Positions 17,135 to 24,991 of a stretch of DNA of 64,000 nt are shown here, piece by piece (the stretch's first letter is position 1; each line of letters starts with the position of its first letter). The stretch covers positions 1 through 64,000 of the forward strand of contig JAHFTX010000012.1 in NCBI GenBank assembly GCA_023265395.1, given 5' to 3'. Origin of the DNA: Thermoplasmata archaeon (GTDB taxonomy: Archaea > Thermoplasmatota > DTKX01 > JAHFTX01). The notes under the pieces are model-generated. The model searched no databases. It was given only the letters and a program-made list of their open reading frames with translations, and had not been told where the DNA came from. The translations under genes and the position numbers were made by a program.

Positions 17135-17926
17135 ATGGCCACGAAAAGCCGCAGCGCGTCTGGCAGCCACCCCCCCCCGTCGCCGATAGGCGGGGGCCTG
17201 CAGGCTGCCATCGACCAAGTGCGGGGCGGCGGCCTGGTTCTCCTCTACGACGGTGACGACCGCGAGGGGGAGATCGACCTGGTCGCCCCCGCAGGCGTCG
17301 CGACCCCGCAGTTGGTGCGGCGGATGCGGACCGATGCCGGGGGGATGCTCTGTGTCACCATCCCACCCTCGGTCCACCTCGCCTGGGGGCTTCCCCTTGC
17401 CGAGGATCTGCTGGCATCGGCTGCGACGCAGCACCCACTGCTCAGGAACGTCATCGCCGGCAAGCCTGCCTACGACGCGCGCTCAGCGTTCAGCCTATTC
17501 GTCAATGCGCGGACGACCTTCACCGGCATCACCGATGCCGACCGCTCGACGACCATCCAAGCGCTAGCCTCGTTGGTCGAAGAGACGCTCGAGTCGCCAA
17601 GCCCCCGGATGGGTGAGCGCTTCGCGCAGACCTTCCGCGCACCCGGGCATGTCGCGCTCCTCAATTGCGCCATCGGCGGGCTAGCCGCACGTAGGGGCCA
17701 CACCGAGCTGACCGCGACGTTGCTCGAGCTCGGCGGCCTGCCAGGGTGCGGGATGATCTGCGAGATGCTCGGCGATGATGGCGCAGCGCTCGACAAGGCG
17801 GCGGGCTTCAAATACGCCGCGCGGCATGGGCTGCCATTCCTCGAGGGCGCGGAGGTTCTGAGCGCATGGCAGAACACGAGTCGCAAGCCCGAGCATCCCC
17901 TGACAGCCCCACCCCGATTCGGGTGA
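17135..17926 (+). CDS. ribB: 3,4-dihydroxy-2-butanone 4-phosphate synthase
   Basis: Converts ribulose 5-phosphate to the four-carbon unit used by lumazine synthase, plus formate. The acidic active-site loop YDGDDREGEIDLV is near residue 38, and the C-terminal signature RRGHTELTATLLELGGLPG is present. At 263 residues the length fits archaeal stand-alone RibB; no GTP cyclohydrolase II domain is fused. The gene is first in the ribB-ribL-ribC-ribH operon, and its last 61 nt overlap the longest ribL frame. Confidence 0.95.
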   Translation: MATKSRSASGSHPPPSPIGGGLQAAIDQVRGGGLVLLYDGDDREGEIDLVAPAGVATPQLVRRMRTDAGGMLCVTIPPSVHLAWGLPLAEDLLASAATQHPLLRNVIAGKPAYDARSAFSLFVNARTTFTGITDADRSTTIQALASLVEETLESPSPRMGERFAQTFRAPGHVALLNCAIGGLAARRGHTELTATLLELGGLPGCGMICEMLGDDGAALDKAAGFKYAARHGLPFLEGAEVLSAWQNTSRKPEHPLTAPPRFG

Positions 17927-18429
17927 TGGCCACCGGTGTCTTCGATCTCCTCCATCTTGGTCATCTGCATTTCCTGAGGCAGGCGCGCGCACTGGGGAGT
18001 GAACTGGTCGTGGTCGTCGCTCGCGATGTCACTGCGGAGCGCTTCAAGCACCGCCCCATCGTCCCCGAGCGGTTGCGGGTGCAGATGGTCGGCGCCCTCA
18101 AGCCCGTCGACATCGCGGTGCTCGGCGACGAGCAGGATTACTACAAGGTGGTCGAGACGTTCCGTCCAGACCTCATCGCGCTCGGCTACGACCAACACTG
18201 GAACGAGGAGCGATTGGCGTCCGACCTGCAAGCGCGGGGACTGCATCCCAAGATCGTCCGCCTACCGGTGCTCCAACACGACCTGCATGCGACACGCAGG
18301 ATCATCGGTCGCATCCTCTCCCTCTATGACATCGATGGCGAACGGCGCGACCCGAGCGGCGCCGAACCCTCGGAGCACAGCGCCCAGTCGCTCGAAGAGC
18401 TCTTCGAGGGTCCGAAGGAGGTACGCTGA
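17866..18429 (+). CDS. ribL: Archaeal FAD synthase (FMN adenylyltransferase)
   Basis: A nucleotidyltransferase of the cytidylyltransferase-like fold, expected to adenylate FMN to FAD. The HxGH-type motif appears as ATGVFDLLHLGHLHFL, and the ISSTxR-region equivalent as DLHATRRIIGRIL near the C-terminus. The ATG at 17866 keeps the first beta strand (IRVMATG). The alternative ATG at 17926 would form a TGATG junction with the ribB stop but would cut that strand. The ribC start overlaps its stop by 1 nt, which suggests coupled translation. Confidence 0.9.
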   Translation: MAEHESQARASPDSPTPIRVMATGVFDLLHLGHLHFLRQARALGSELVVVVARDVTAERFKHRPIVPERLRVQMVGALKPVDIAVLGDEQDYYKVVETFRPDLIALGYDQHWNEERLASDLQARGLHPKIVRLPVLQHDLHATRRIIGRILSLYDIDGERRDPSGAEPSEHSAQSLEELFEGPKEVR

Positions 18430-18899
18430 TGCGGCGCGTCGGTGTGGTGGACACCACCTTCGCCCGCGCCGACCTCGCCACGGCGGCGATCACCGCGCTC
18501 CAAGAACACGCCACCCACGTGCGGGTGGTGCGTCGCACAGTCCCGGGCATCAAGGACCTTCCCGTCGCGTGCAAGAAGCTGATCGAGGAAGAGGGCGCCG
18601 AGCTGGTGCTGGCGCTAGGGATGCCCGGTCCCAACCCCATCGACAAGCAGTGCGCCCATGAGGCGACCTTGGGGCTGCAGCAGGTGCAGCTGGCCACCAA
18701 CACCCACATCCTCGAGGTGTTCGTCCATGCCGACGAGGAATCCGACGAGCGCAAGCTGCGCGCGCTGGCACTGGGGCGCGCCCGCGAGCATGGAATCAAC
18801 GCCTACCGACTCCTGTTCCGCCCCGCCGAGCTGACCAAGCTCGCCGGCTCCGGCCAGCGGGAGGGCCACGCCGATGCGGGCCCCCTCGCGGGCGGCTGA
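18429..18899 (+). CDS. ribC: Archaeal-type riboflavin synthase
   Basis: Dismutates two 6,7-dimethyl-8-ribityllumazine molecules to riboflavin. The archaeal enzyme is a lumazine-synthase relative and is unrelated to bacterial RibE. It starts RRVGVVDTTFARADLA and contains the conserved TVPGIKDLPVACKKL and ALGMPGP segments. It has 156 residues, normal for the family. ATG overlaps the ribL stop in TGATG, so translation is probably re-initiated. Confidence 0.93.
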   Translation: MRRVGVVDTTFARADLATAAITALQEHATHVRVVRRTVPGIKDLPVACKKLIEEEGAELVLALGMPGPNPIDKQCAHEATLGLQQVQLATNTHILEVFVHADEESDERKLRALALGRAREHGINAYRLLFRPAELTKLAGSGQREGHADAGPLAGG

Positions 18900-18916
18900 C
18901 CTCGGGGCGGCAGGTA

Positions 18917-18923
18917 GGGAGGA
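18917..18923 (+). promoter_or_regulatory. Shine-Dalgarno site of ribH
   Basis: gggagga lies about 6 nt before the ribH ATG. It is one of the few clear ribosome-binding sites in the window and occurs where the operon has a 30-nt gap instead of an overlap. Confidence 0.65.
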
Positions 18924-18929
18924 ACACAG

Positions 18930-19346
18930 ATGCGAATCGCGATCGTCGCTGCCGAGTTCAACTATGACATCACCGCCATGATGCTAGAGCAGGCCAAGGA
19001 CCACATCGGCTTCCTGGGTGCGCAGCTGGGTCCCGTGGCCATGGCCCCCGGCGTCTACGACATCCCGCTTCTGGCCGCCGAGCTGGCAAAGCGCAGCGAT
19101 GTCGACGCGGTCGTCGCGCTGGGCGCGGTCATCGAAGGCTGCACCGATCACGACGAACTCGTCATCAGCCACGCTGCACGCAAGCTCGCCGATCTTGCCG
19201 TCAGCAGTGGCAAGCCCGTCGGGCTCGGTCTGACCGGCCCCGGTCAGACTCGTCTCCAAGCCCAGGAGCGCATCGATCGTGGCAAGGCCGCCGTCGAGGC
19301 CGTCGTCAAGGTCCATCGGCAGCTCGCAGTTCTCCGCCAGACGTGA
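18930..19346 (+). CDS. ribH: 6,7-dimethyl-8-ribityllumazine synthase
   Basis: Condenses the pyrimidinedione intermediate with dihydroxybutanone phosphate. Family features are AAEFNYDITAMML at the N-terminus, the APGVYDIPLLA loop, the ALGAVIEGCTDHDELV active-site region and the GLTGPGQ..QA.ER C-terminal turn. The 138-residue length is typical. It is the last gene of the riboflavin operon; the tRNA that follows has its own promoter. Confidence 0.95.
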   Translation: MRIAIVAAEFNYDITAMMLEQAKDHIGFLGAQLGPVAMAPGVYDIPLLAAELAKRSDVDAVVALGAVIEGCTDHDELVISHAARKLADLAVSSGKPVGLGLTGPGQTRLQAQERIDRGKAAVEAVVKVHRQLAVLRQT

Positions 19347-19378
19347 GAGGAGTTACGCGCGCGGCCGCGCGCCCCAAT

Positions 19379-19388
19379 GCTTTATAGC
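19379..19388 (+). promoter_or_regulatory. TATA box of the tRNA-Gly gene
   Basis: gctttatagc lies about 32 nt before the mature tRNA 5' end, which fits transcription starting a few nucleotides upstream of the tRNA. Confidence 0.65.
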
Positions 19389-19415
19389 AGGCTGCAGCAT
19401 CGCAGCATTCCTCGT

Positions 19416-19488
19416 GCGGGTGTAGTGTAGTCTGGTATCACTGTAGCTTGCCAAGCTACAAACTCGGGTTCAAATCCCGGCGCCCGCA
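19416..19488 (+). tRNA. tRNA-Gly (GCC anticodon)
   Basis: A 73-nt cloverleaf. The acceptor stem gcgggtg pairs with cgcccgc, with one G-U pair. The anticodon stem gtagc/gctac encloses the loop ttgccaa with anticodon GCC, and the T arm has the ttcaaat loop. The discriminator base is A, the 3' CCA is not encoded, and no intron is present. It reads GGC/GGU glycine codons. Identified by manual folding. Confidence 0.93.
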
Positions 19489-19573
19489 TCTGCCGCCTCG
19501 CAGCATGCGGGGCGGCTCCCCTCGGGCCGTTCCCACAACACATTCTTTGTAGCCGAGTCCACCTGAAGAGCCT

Positions 19574-20800
19574 ATGGCCCGCAGGCCGCGCGCCCCCCCG
19601 CAGGGCGTGTGGGCCTACCGTCCGCGTTTCGACGTCGTCGTCGAGCAACGGGAACGCAACGTCTCGGCATTGCGCCGGTTCCGAGCGTGGGCCGACCTGG
19701 GGCGCGCCCAGGGGATCACCTCCACGGCGACCATCGCCATCGTCGGTGCCATCACTTCGACGACGTCACTTGCCAGCGCCGGTGCGAGCACGCCGCTCGA
19801 AGCCTTCCTGCGGCTGTTCATCCTCGACCCCCATCGGATCGACGCCTTCGATCTTGCCATCCTCACCCTCGTCTCCGTCTTCACCCATGCCGTGCCCAAC
19901 GCCTACATCGAACTAGGGGACTACCCACTCGATTCGCTCATCAAGGAGAGCAGTCGCAAGCCGATCGTCAGTGGGATCATCCAACCACGCCAGGTGTGGT
20001 GGTTCATCCTGGTGGGCTTGTCCATCAGCGTCGCCCTCTCGCTGGTGGCGTTCTTCCGCTATCCGGGGGACCCTCGTCTGCCCAACCTCCCGATGCTGGC
20101 CGCGCTCACCGGTGGGGCGCTGTGGGTGATGTGGTACGGCAATGGCGCCGGCAAGCGCCTGGTCGGCAGCTATGACTTCGCCTTCACTGTCGCCTATTGC
20201 TTCTACGCCCTGTACGGTGCTTTCGCCGTCGGGCTTCCGACGATCTGGACCGTGGCGTTCCTGGGCGTCGTCGCGACGGCTGGCACCACGTTCACCCAGT
20301 GGGAGAACGGTCTCAAGGATGTCCGCGCAGACCGTGTGACGGGTGTTCGTTCCCTGGCCGTTGTCAGTGGGCTGACTGAGGACGGTCCCCTTCCCTGGCG
20401 GCACCCCTTCCTCCTCTATGGGATCGCGCTCAAGGTGGCCTTTCTGAGCGTCCCGCTGTGGGTGTTGACGCTGATGGACCCGGCGTTGCGGCTCCCCTAT
20501 GCCATATTCTTGGCGCTGGTGGCGCTCCCCAGCCAGGTGTGGGTGCTCTGGCGCTTCCACCGCTACCGCGACCGCCTCTCGATCCGCAAGACGATGCTCT
20601 GGGACGTGACCTTTGCGGCGACGATCGCCTTCTCGATCCTCATCCCGATCGTCGGGTGGTGGGGGCTGCTGGGGCTGATGGCCTTCCTGGTCGGGGGCTA
20701 TCTCATCGGCTCCTCGGCGCAATACGGCACCGAGTTCAAGTTCGGGCGCTACTCCTCGCGGTGGGAGGAGCGCCTCTCTACCGACCAGCTCGTCGAGTGA
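19574..20800 (+). CDS. UbiA-family prenyltransferase
   Basis: An integral-membrane prenyltransferase of about 408 residues with eight or nine hydrophobic helices. The two Asp-rich motifs are present as NAYIELGDYPLDS (followed by the family's RKPIVSG) and ENGLKDVRADRVTG. It transfers a polyprenyl group to an acceptor. Candidates are digeranylgeranylglyceryl phosphate synthesis or a quinone pathway, and the sequence alone does not decide. The 408-residue length, with a long polar N-terminus, is larger than most archaeal DGGGP synthases. It stands alone between the tRNA and a regulator pair. Confidence 0.85.
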   Translation: MARRPRAPPQGVWAYRPRFDVVVEQRERNVSALRRFRAWADLGRAQGITSTATIAIVGAITSTTSLASAGASTPLEAFLRLFILDPHRIDAFDLAILTLVSVFTHAVPNAYIELGDYPLDSLIKESSRKPIVSGIIQPRQVWWFILVGLSISVALSLVAFFRYPGDPRLPNLPMLAALTGGALWVMWYGNGAGKRLVGSYDFAFTVAYCFYALYGAFAVGLPTIWTVAFLGVVATAGTTFTQWENGLKDVRADRVTGVRSLAVVSGLTEDGPLPWRHPFLLYGIALKVAFLSVPLWVLTLMDPALRLPYAIFLALVALPSQVWVLWRFHRYRDRLSIRKTMLWDVTFAATIAFSILIPIVGWWGLLGLMAFLVGGYLIGSSAQYGTEFKFGRYSSRWEERLSTDQLVE

Positions 20801-20841
20801 GCGCACCCTGCAGCGTGCGCCCCCAAAGCGTTAGGACCTGC

Positions 20842-20855
20842 AGCGCCTAGGCGCT
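20842..20855. repeat. 14-bp perfect palindrome, possible operator
   Basis: agcgcctaggcgct is a perfect inverted repeat ending 11 nt before the ATG of the small membrane protein that precedes a wHTH regulator. Its position would suit autoregulation. With no U-tract it does not look like a terminator. Confidence 0.45.
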
Positions 20856-20866
20856 CCAGTGGTTCG

Positions 20867-21133
20867 ATGAGTGACCTCGACAACGCGCTGACGGCCTGGG
20901 TGACCCTCTTTGCCGCCGTGATGTTCGTCACGGCAGCGATCAGCTGGTGGCGACTGCGTTCGGGTCGGCTCCTGCTTGCGACCTCCGCATTCGGGTTATT
21001 CCTGGCCAAAGGCGTGCTCCTGACCCTCGCGCTCATCGACCCTCGCGTCGCGCGACTGATGACCCCCACCGTGGGACTACTGCTCGATACGGTGGTGCTG
21101 GCGCTGCTGGCGCTGACCCTGCTGCGCCGATAG
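20867..21133 (+). CDS. Three-TM small membrane protein
   Basis: An 88-residue protein with three hydrophobic helices (VTLFAAVMFVTAAISWW, a LATSAFGLFL segment, LLLDTVVLALLALTLL). It lies 39 nt upstream of a two-domain wHTH regulator on the same strand. I recall such membrane protein/wHTH pairs from other euryarchaea, where the role is unknown. It might act as a membrane partner of the regulator; that is inference. Confidence 0.75.
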   Translation: MSDLDNALTAWVTLFAAVMFVTAAISWWRLRSGRLLLATSAFGLFLAKGVLLTLALIDPRVARLMTPTVGLLLDTVVLALLALTLLRR

Positions 21134-21172
21134 GATGCCCCGGGTCCGACCCTTCGTGCGATCGCAGGCACC

Positions 21173-21790
21173 ATGGCTCCCCCTCTGGCTCCCCATGGTA
21201 GCAAAGCTGCCCAGGCGCTCGAGCTGGACAGCCGCCGTCGAATCTTCGTCTACGTCCAGGAACACCCGGGGGCGCACTTGCGCGAGGTCCAACGAGCCCT
21301 CGACCTGCCCATGGGGATGCTCGAGCACCACCTGCGTTTCCTCGAACAGGCGGAGCTCGTCTCGACCCGCAAAGACCGCTACTACAAACGGTACTACTCT
21401 AGTGCAGTCCGGGCCGGCGACAAGGCGGTCCTCAACGCACTGCGCCAACGCAACCCGCGGCGGATCGTCCTGCACCTGATGCTCCATCCGGGCAGTTCGC
21501 ACAAGGAATTGCTCGATTGCCTCCAGCTGGGGCCGAGCACCCTGAGCTTCTACCTCAAGGACCTCCTCGCCAAAGCGGTGGTGCGTCGGGAACGCCAGGG
21601 GCGTCGGAGCCTATTCTGGGTCGTCGACCACGAGATGGTCGCACGGGTGCTCATCGCCTACCGGCCCAGTTTCCTCGACGCGATGGTCGACCGCTTCTTG
21701 GAGGTGTGGTTCGAGGCTTCTCCCGCAGCAGGTGGCCCTGAGGCAGCTGCGCCGCAGACGCCCACGGACGCCCTCGAGCCCAAGGGGTAA
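21173..21790 (+). CDS. Tandem winged-helix transcriptional regulator
   Basis: A 205-residue DNA-binding protein with two winged-helix domains. The first (about 18-75) reads RRRIFVYVQEHPGAHLREV...MLEHHLRFLE, and the second (about 95-150) RRIVLHLMLHPGSSHKELL...STLSFYLKDL. A C-terminal helix and a disordered Ala/Pro tail follow. The ArsR/MarR-like layout is common in archaea. No metal or ligand-binding residues are obvious. It is probably co-transcribed with the three-TM protein and may bind the palindrome upstream. Confidence 0.85.
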   Translation: MAPPLAPHGSKAAQALELDSRRRIFVYVQEHPGAHLREVQRALDLPMGMLEHHLRFLEQAELVSTRKDRYYKRYYSSAVRAGDKAVLNALRQRNPRRIVLHLMLHPGSSHKELLDCLQLGPSTLSFYLKDLLAKAVVRRERQGRRSLFWVVDHEMVARVLIAYRPSFLDAMVDRFLEVWFEASPAAGGPEAAAPQTPTDALEPKG

Positions 21791-21924
21791 AGGGAGCCCG
21801 CCGTGGCCCGGCGCAAAAGCCAAGTCGGACCGGTCGCCCTAGCGTCCGATGATCCGCATCTACCGTCGGCTGCTGGTGCTCTCAGCCCTGCACAAGGCGC
21901 TGGTGCTCTACTACTGCTGAGCGC

Positions 21925-23835
21925 TCAGCAGAGACGGATGGTCTCGAGGTTCTGCGGTACACGGGTCTCTATCCCGTATTTCTTGTGCAGCGAGCTGGCC
22001 AGGTCGACCGACTTGCTAGGCTCCCCATGCCCGATGATGATCCGCTCAGGCCGAGGGGAGAGGTTGGCGATCCAGTTCATCAGTTGCCCGCGGTCCGAGT
22101 GACCACTGAAGCCGTCGACCGTCTCGACCTGCAGGTTGCAGGGGACCCGAGTGGTCTGGCCACGGTCGTTGTAGGAGAATTCGGCAAGTCCGCGCTGGAT
22201 GCGACGCCCCATCGTCCCCTCGGCGTTGAACCCGACGAAGATGATGACGTTGTTCTCGCCCTCGGCCCAGGACTTGAAGTACTCCATGATCGGCCCGCCG
22301 CTGAGCATGCCACTGGTGGCCAGTACGATGCACTGCTCGCGGCCATTGATGATCTGCTCGCGCTGCATCTGGCTCTCGACCTTGTGGAACATCGGCTCCA
22401 GGAAGGGGTTGTGGCCCTCGGTGAGGATCATCTCGCGCAGCTGGTTGTTGAGGTACTCGGGGTAGGCGGTGTGGATCGCTGTCGCCTCCCAGATCATGCC
22501 ATCGAGATAGACGGGCACCTTGGGGATCTGGCCGCTGCGCATGATCTCCTCGAGCACCAGCATCACTTCCTGGCTGCGCCCGACGGCGAAGACGGGCAGC
22601 AACACGTTGCCACCGCGGGCAAGCGAACGCCCGATGATGGAGCGCAGCTCGTCGCCGGCCTCTTGGCGCGATGGCTGGAAGTCGTTCTGCGCCCCGTAGG
22701 TGCTCTCCATCACCAGCGTCTCGAGTCGCGGGAAGTGGTCGGTGGTGGGGTCGAAGAGCCAGGAGCGCTCGTACTTCATGTCCCCGCTCATCGCGATGTT
22801 GTGCAACCCGTCGCCGATGTGGAAGTGGGCTACGGCGCTGCCGAGGATGTGCCCGGCGTTCTGGAAGGTCAGTCGGATGTCGGGGGAGATGTCGGTGGTC
22901 TCGCCATAGCCGAGGGTGATGGTACGCTTGACGGCCTCCCGGATGTGGGAGCTGTCATAGGCCGAGACCTTCCCCTCGCCGGAGCTGACCTTGATGTAGT
23001 CGAGCTGCAGCAACGAGGCGAGCTCGCGCGTGGGAGGCGTGCAGTAGACGGCCCCCTGGTAGCCGAACTTGTAGAGCGCCGGGAGCATGCAGCTGTGGTC
23101 GAGATGGGCGTGGGTGAGCACCATCGCATCAAGGCTCTCGATGGGGAGGACCTCGGGCGCGCTCAGGTAGGGGCTGTCATCGCTGCCCGGCGCGAACTTG
23201 ACGCCGCAGTCGATGATCACCTTGCTGATGTTGGTCGTCAGCAGCGTCGCCGAGCGGCCGACCTCACGGTAGGCGCCGAGCATCGTCAATCGGGCATAGG
23301 GTTGGCTGTCCCCGACGTCCCGCAGGATGCGGCGGCTCAGGCGGTGGAGGAACTCCTGCCGCTCTTCGGTGACCATCCGCAGGAAGCTCCGGATCTCGGC
23401 GACGGTCTTGGAGGGGATCGGCGGTGCCCGCATCACCTGTGGCGACCACCCGATCCGCTTGCGCACCTCCGTGAGGATCGCCCCGTGGCGACCGATCGCC
23501 GCGCCAGGGTTGAGCGCCTCGATGCTGACCTCGCCGGTTGCTGGGTTGAACCAGACGTCGGTGACGCCCGCATCCTTGGGGATGATCTCATCGAGGATCT
23601 TCTGTGCGGCCTCGACGGGCTTGAGGATGGACTTGTCGGGGCGGATGAGCACGCGCTTGTGTAATGCGTGGGCCAGCTGTTTGACTAAGTCGCTGCCCTT
23701 GCTGAACTCCTCGATCTGCTTGGTGAAGATCACCACGTTGGCGGCCTCGAGTTCGACCTTCGTGACGTCGATGCCTCGCGGCAGCGTCTTGGCGATCACC
23801 TTCTCGGCATTGCGCAGGAATTCCTCGTGGCCCAT
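21925..23835 (-). CDS. KH-domain metallo-beta-lactamase ribonuclease aCPSF1 (FttA)
   Basis: An archaeal CPSF73 homologue: an endo-/5'-3' exoribonuclease that cleaves nascent RNA after U-rich sites and drives factor-dependent transcription termination. N-terminal KH domains (about 1-140, with NPGAAIGRHGAIL) precede the metallo-beta-lactamase fold with HAHLDH near residue 242, and the beta-CASP domain ends with the conserved FSGHSD and IIGHGEPSK. The ATG at 23835 (MGHEEFLRNAEKV) gives 636 residues, as in the family; the ORF-track start adds 14 residues without homology. It is the neighbour of psmB, on the same strand and 292 nt downstream of it. Confidence 0.95.
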   Translation of the reverse strand: MGHEEFLRNAEKVIAKTLPRGIDVTKVELEAANVVIFTKQIEEFSKGSDLVKQLAHALHKRVLIRPDKSILKPVEAAQKILDEIIPKDAGVTDVWFNPATGEVSIEALNPGAAIGRHGAILTEVRKRIGWSPQVMRAPPIPSKTVAEIRSFLRMVTEERQEFLHRLSRRILRDVGDSQPYARLTMLGAYREVGRSATLLTTNISKVIIDCGVKFAPGSDDSPYLSAPEVLPIESLDAMVLTHAHLDHSCMLPALYKFGYQGAVYCTPPTRELASLLQLDYIKVSSGEGKVSAYDSSHIREAVKRTITLGYGETTDISPDIRLTFQNAGHILGSAVAHFHIGDGLHNIAMSGDMKYERSWLFDPTTDHFPRLETLVMESTYGAQNDFQPSRQEAGDELRSIIGRSLARGGNVLLPVFAVGRSQEVMLVLEEIMRSGQIPKVPVYLDGMIWEATAIHTAYPEYLNNQLREMILTEGHNPFLEPMFHKVESQMQREQIINGREQCIVLATSGMLSGGPIMEYFKSWAEGENNVIIFVGFNAEGTMGRRIQRGLAEFSYNDRGQTTRVPCNLQVETVDGFSGHSDRGQLMNWIANLSPRPERIIIGHGEPSKSVDLASSLHKKYGIETRVPQNLETIRLC

Positions 23836-24127
23836 CGTTAGCCTCCCGCAGCGCGGGTGCGTGGTGCTGACTTGCACGACGGCGCCCCATAGTCATGGGT
23901 CGCCGCCGTCCGTGCAGCTGGTGTCGTCCCTCTCAACCGCACCTTCGAGGCGCCGTCGCCTCCTCAGGCTGCTCCCAAGGAGGTCGTCCGCGCGACCTGC
24001 TCGCCCACCGGGCGGGGGTCGGCTGCAGAAGGACGAGCCCCAGTCGTCACCTGGGGTACATAAGCGTTCGCTTGCGATAGGGAGAGAACGTGCGACTGCC
24101 GTTTCGGGGCCCTGCCAACGCGCCGAC
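23836..24127. other. Intergenic region between the aCPSF1 gene and psmB
   Basis: About 290 nt with no supported gene. It must hold the promoter of the aCPSF1 gene, but I cannot pick a convincing TATA box. The antisense ORFs here look spurious. Confidence 0.4.
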
Positions 24128-24781
24128 TTAGATGTTGAGGGCCTTGCGGCGTTTGTCAAGGTCGGCGGCGCTGACCGGTGCGTACCCCTTACGGGTGATC
24201 ACGGCGATGTCGACACCGTCGCCGCTGGCGCTGTCGCGTTTCATGGCGGCGGTGATGCCACGGAGGACGAGGTCCACCCCATCCTGTTCCTTGAGGTCCT
24301 CCTTCCAATTGTCCTCGAGGACACCGTAGACGTAGGGCGAACCGCTGCCTCCCGAAGTGAACCGGTCAGGGATCGAGCCGCCCGCGGCGTCGAGGGTGTA
24401 GATGTGGCTGCCACTCTCATCGACCCCGGCCAGGAGGAGTTGCACCCAGTAAGGGTACATGCGCCGGCCCGCGAGGATGTTGGCCATCAGCGTCGAGGCG
24501 GCCTTGACCGACATCTGGCCGCCACGCTTGAGCTTGTAGAGTTCCACCTCGGCGCTGAGGTAGCGTTGCAGCAGCTGCGCGTCGCCGACGAGGCCGGCGA
24601 CCGCAAGACCGAGGTTCTCGTCGATCCGGAAGAGCTTCTGGGTCCCCTTGTGGGCGATGAAGTTCCCCATGGTGGCGCGATTCTCCGTGCCCATCACGAC
24701 CCCGTCCTTGATGGTGATTGCCACGGTGGTGGTCCCCGTCTTGAGCGGTTCAGACCGGGTCTGTTCGAGGGAAGCTGTCAT
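24128..24781 (-). CDS. psmB: Proteasome beta subunit
   Basis: Catalytic subunit of the archaeal 20S proteasome, an N-terminal Thr hydrolase. From the ATG at 24781 a 16-residue propeptide ends in KTG, and autocleavage exposes Thr17 (TTTVAITIKDG). Glu replaces the common Asp at mature position 17 (GTENRATMG), as I recall for the Thermoplasma acidophilum enzyme. The catalytic Lys (AHKGTQK) and the GSGS and RDSASG loops are present. The longer ORF-track start at 24832 would place coding sequence over the promoter. The alpha subunit is not in the window. Confidence 0.96.
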   Translation of the reverse strand: MTASLEQTRSEPLKTGTTTVAITIKDGVVMGTENRATMGNFIAHKGTQKLFRIDENLGLAVAGLVGDAQLLQRYLSAEVELYKLKRGGQMSVKAASTLMANILAGRRMYPYWVQLLLAGVDESGSHIYTLDAAGGSIPDRFTSGGSGSPYVYGVLEDNWKEDLKEQDGVDLVLRGITAAMKRDSASGDGVDIAVITRKGYAPVSAADLDKRRKALNI

Positions 24782-24821
24782 TGCTGCACGCTCCGATGGC
24801 TGCGCCGACCACCCTCTGCCC

Positions 24822-24830
24822 GTTATAAAC
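24822..24830 (-). promoter_or_regulatory. TATA box of psmB
   Basis: On the minus strand this reads gtttataac, a good archaeal TATA match. It predicts transcription from about 24800 and a leader of about 20 nt. Confidence 0.55.
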
Positions 24831-24924
24831 ATTCGCCGAGTGCGGCCTCACTCCCTCCACCCCCTGCGGAGTTGGCGGCAGAGGGCGGGCCATCGCCCAC
24901 AGGCCTGGGGTCCACAGGCAGCGG

Positions 24925-24933
24925 TTTTATAGC
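24925..24933 (+). promoter_or_regulatory. TATA box for the second surface protein
   Basis: ttttatagc predicts transcription from about 24954, leaving a leader of about 38 nt before the ATG at 24992. It forms a divergent promoter region with psmB. Confidence 0.5.
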
Positions 24934-24991
24934 GCACTGGGCGGTCCTTTGTCTTGCGCTCGAGTCTTGAATCGCTCTGGCGGGGAGTTCC

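Noticed and set aside
20801-20840. Inverted repeat gcgca...tgcgc after the UbiA gene as a terminator
   Set aside because: No U-tract follows, and archaeal termination depends mainly on U-runs and aCPSF1, so a hairpin alone is not evidence.
21849-21920. Tiny ORF MIRIYRRLLVLSALHKALVLYYC
   Set aside because: 23 codons between a regulator and the end of the aCPSF1 gene, with no ribosome site or known family. Too short to support.
21985-23664. Plus-strand ORF of 559 codons
   Set aside because: Antisense to the aCPSF1 gene; composition is that of a shadow frame.
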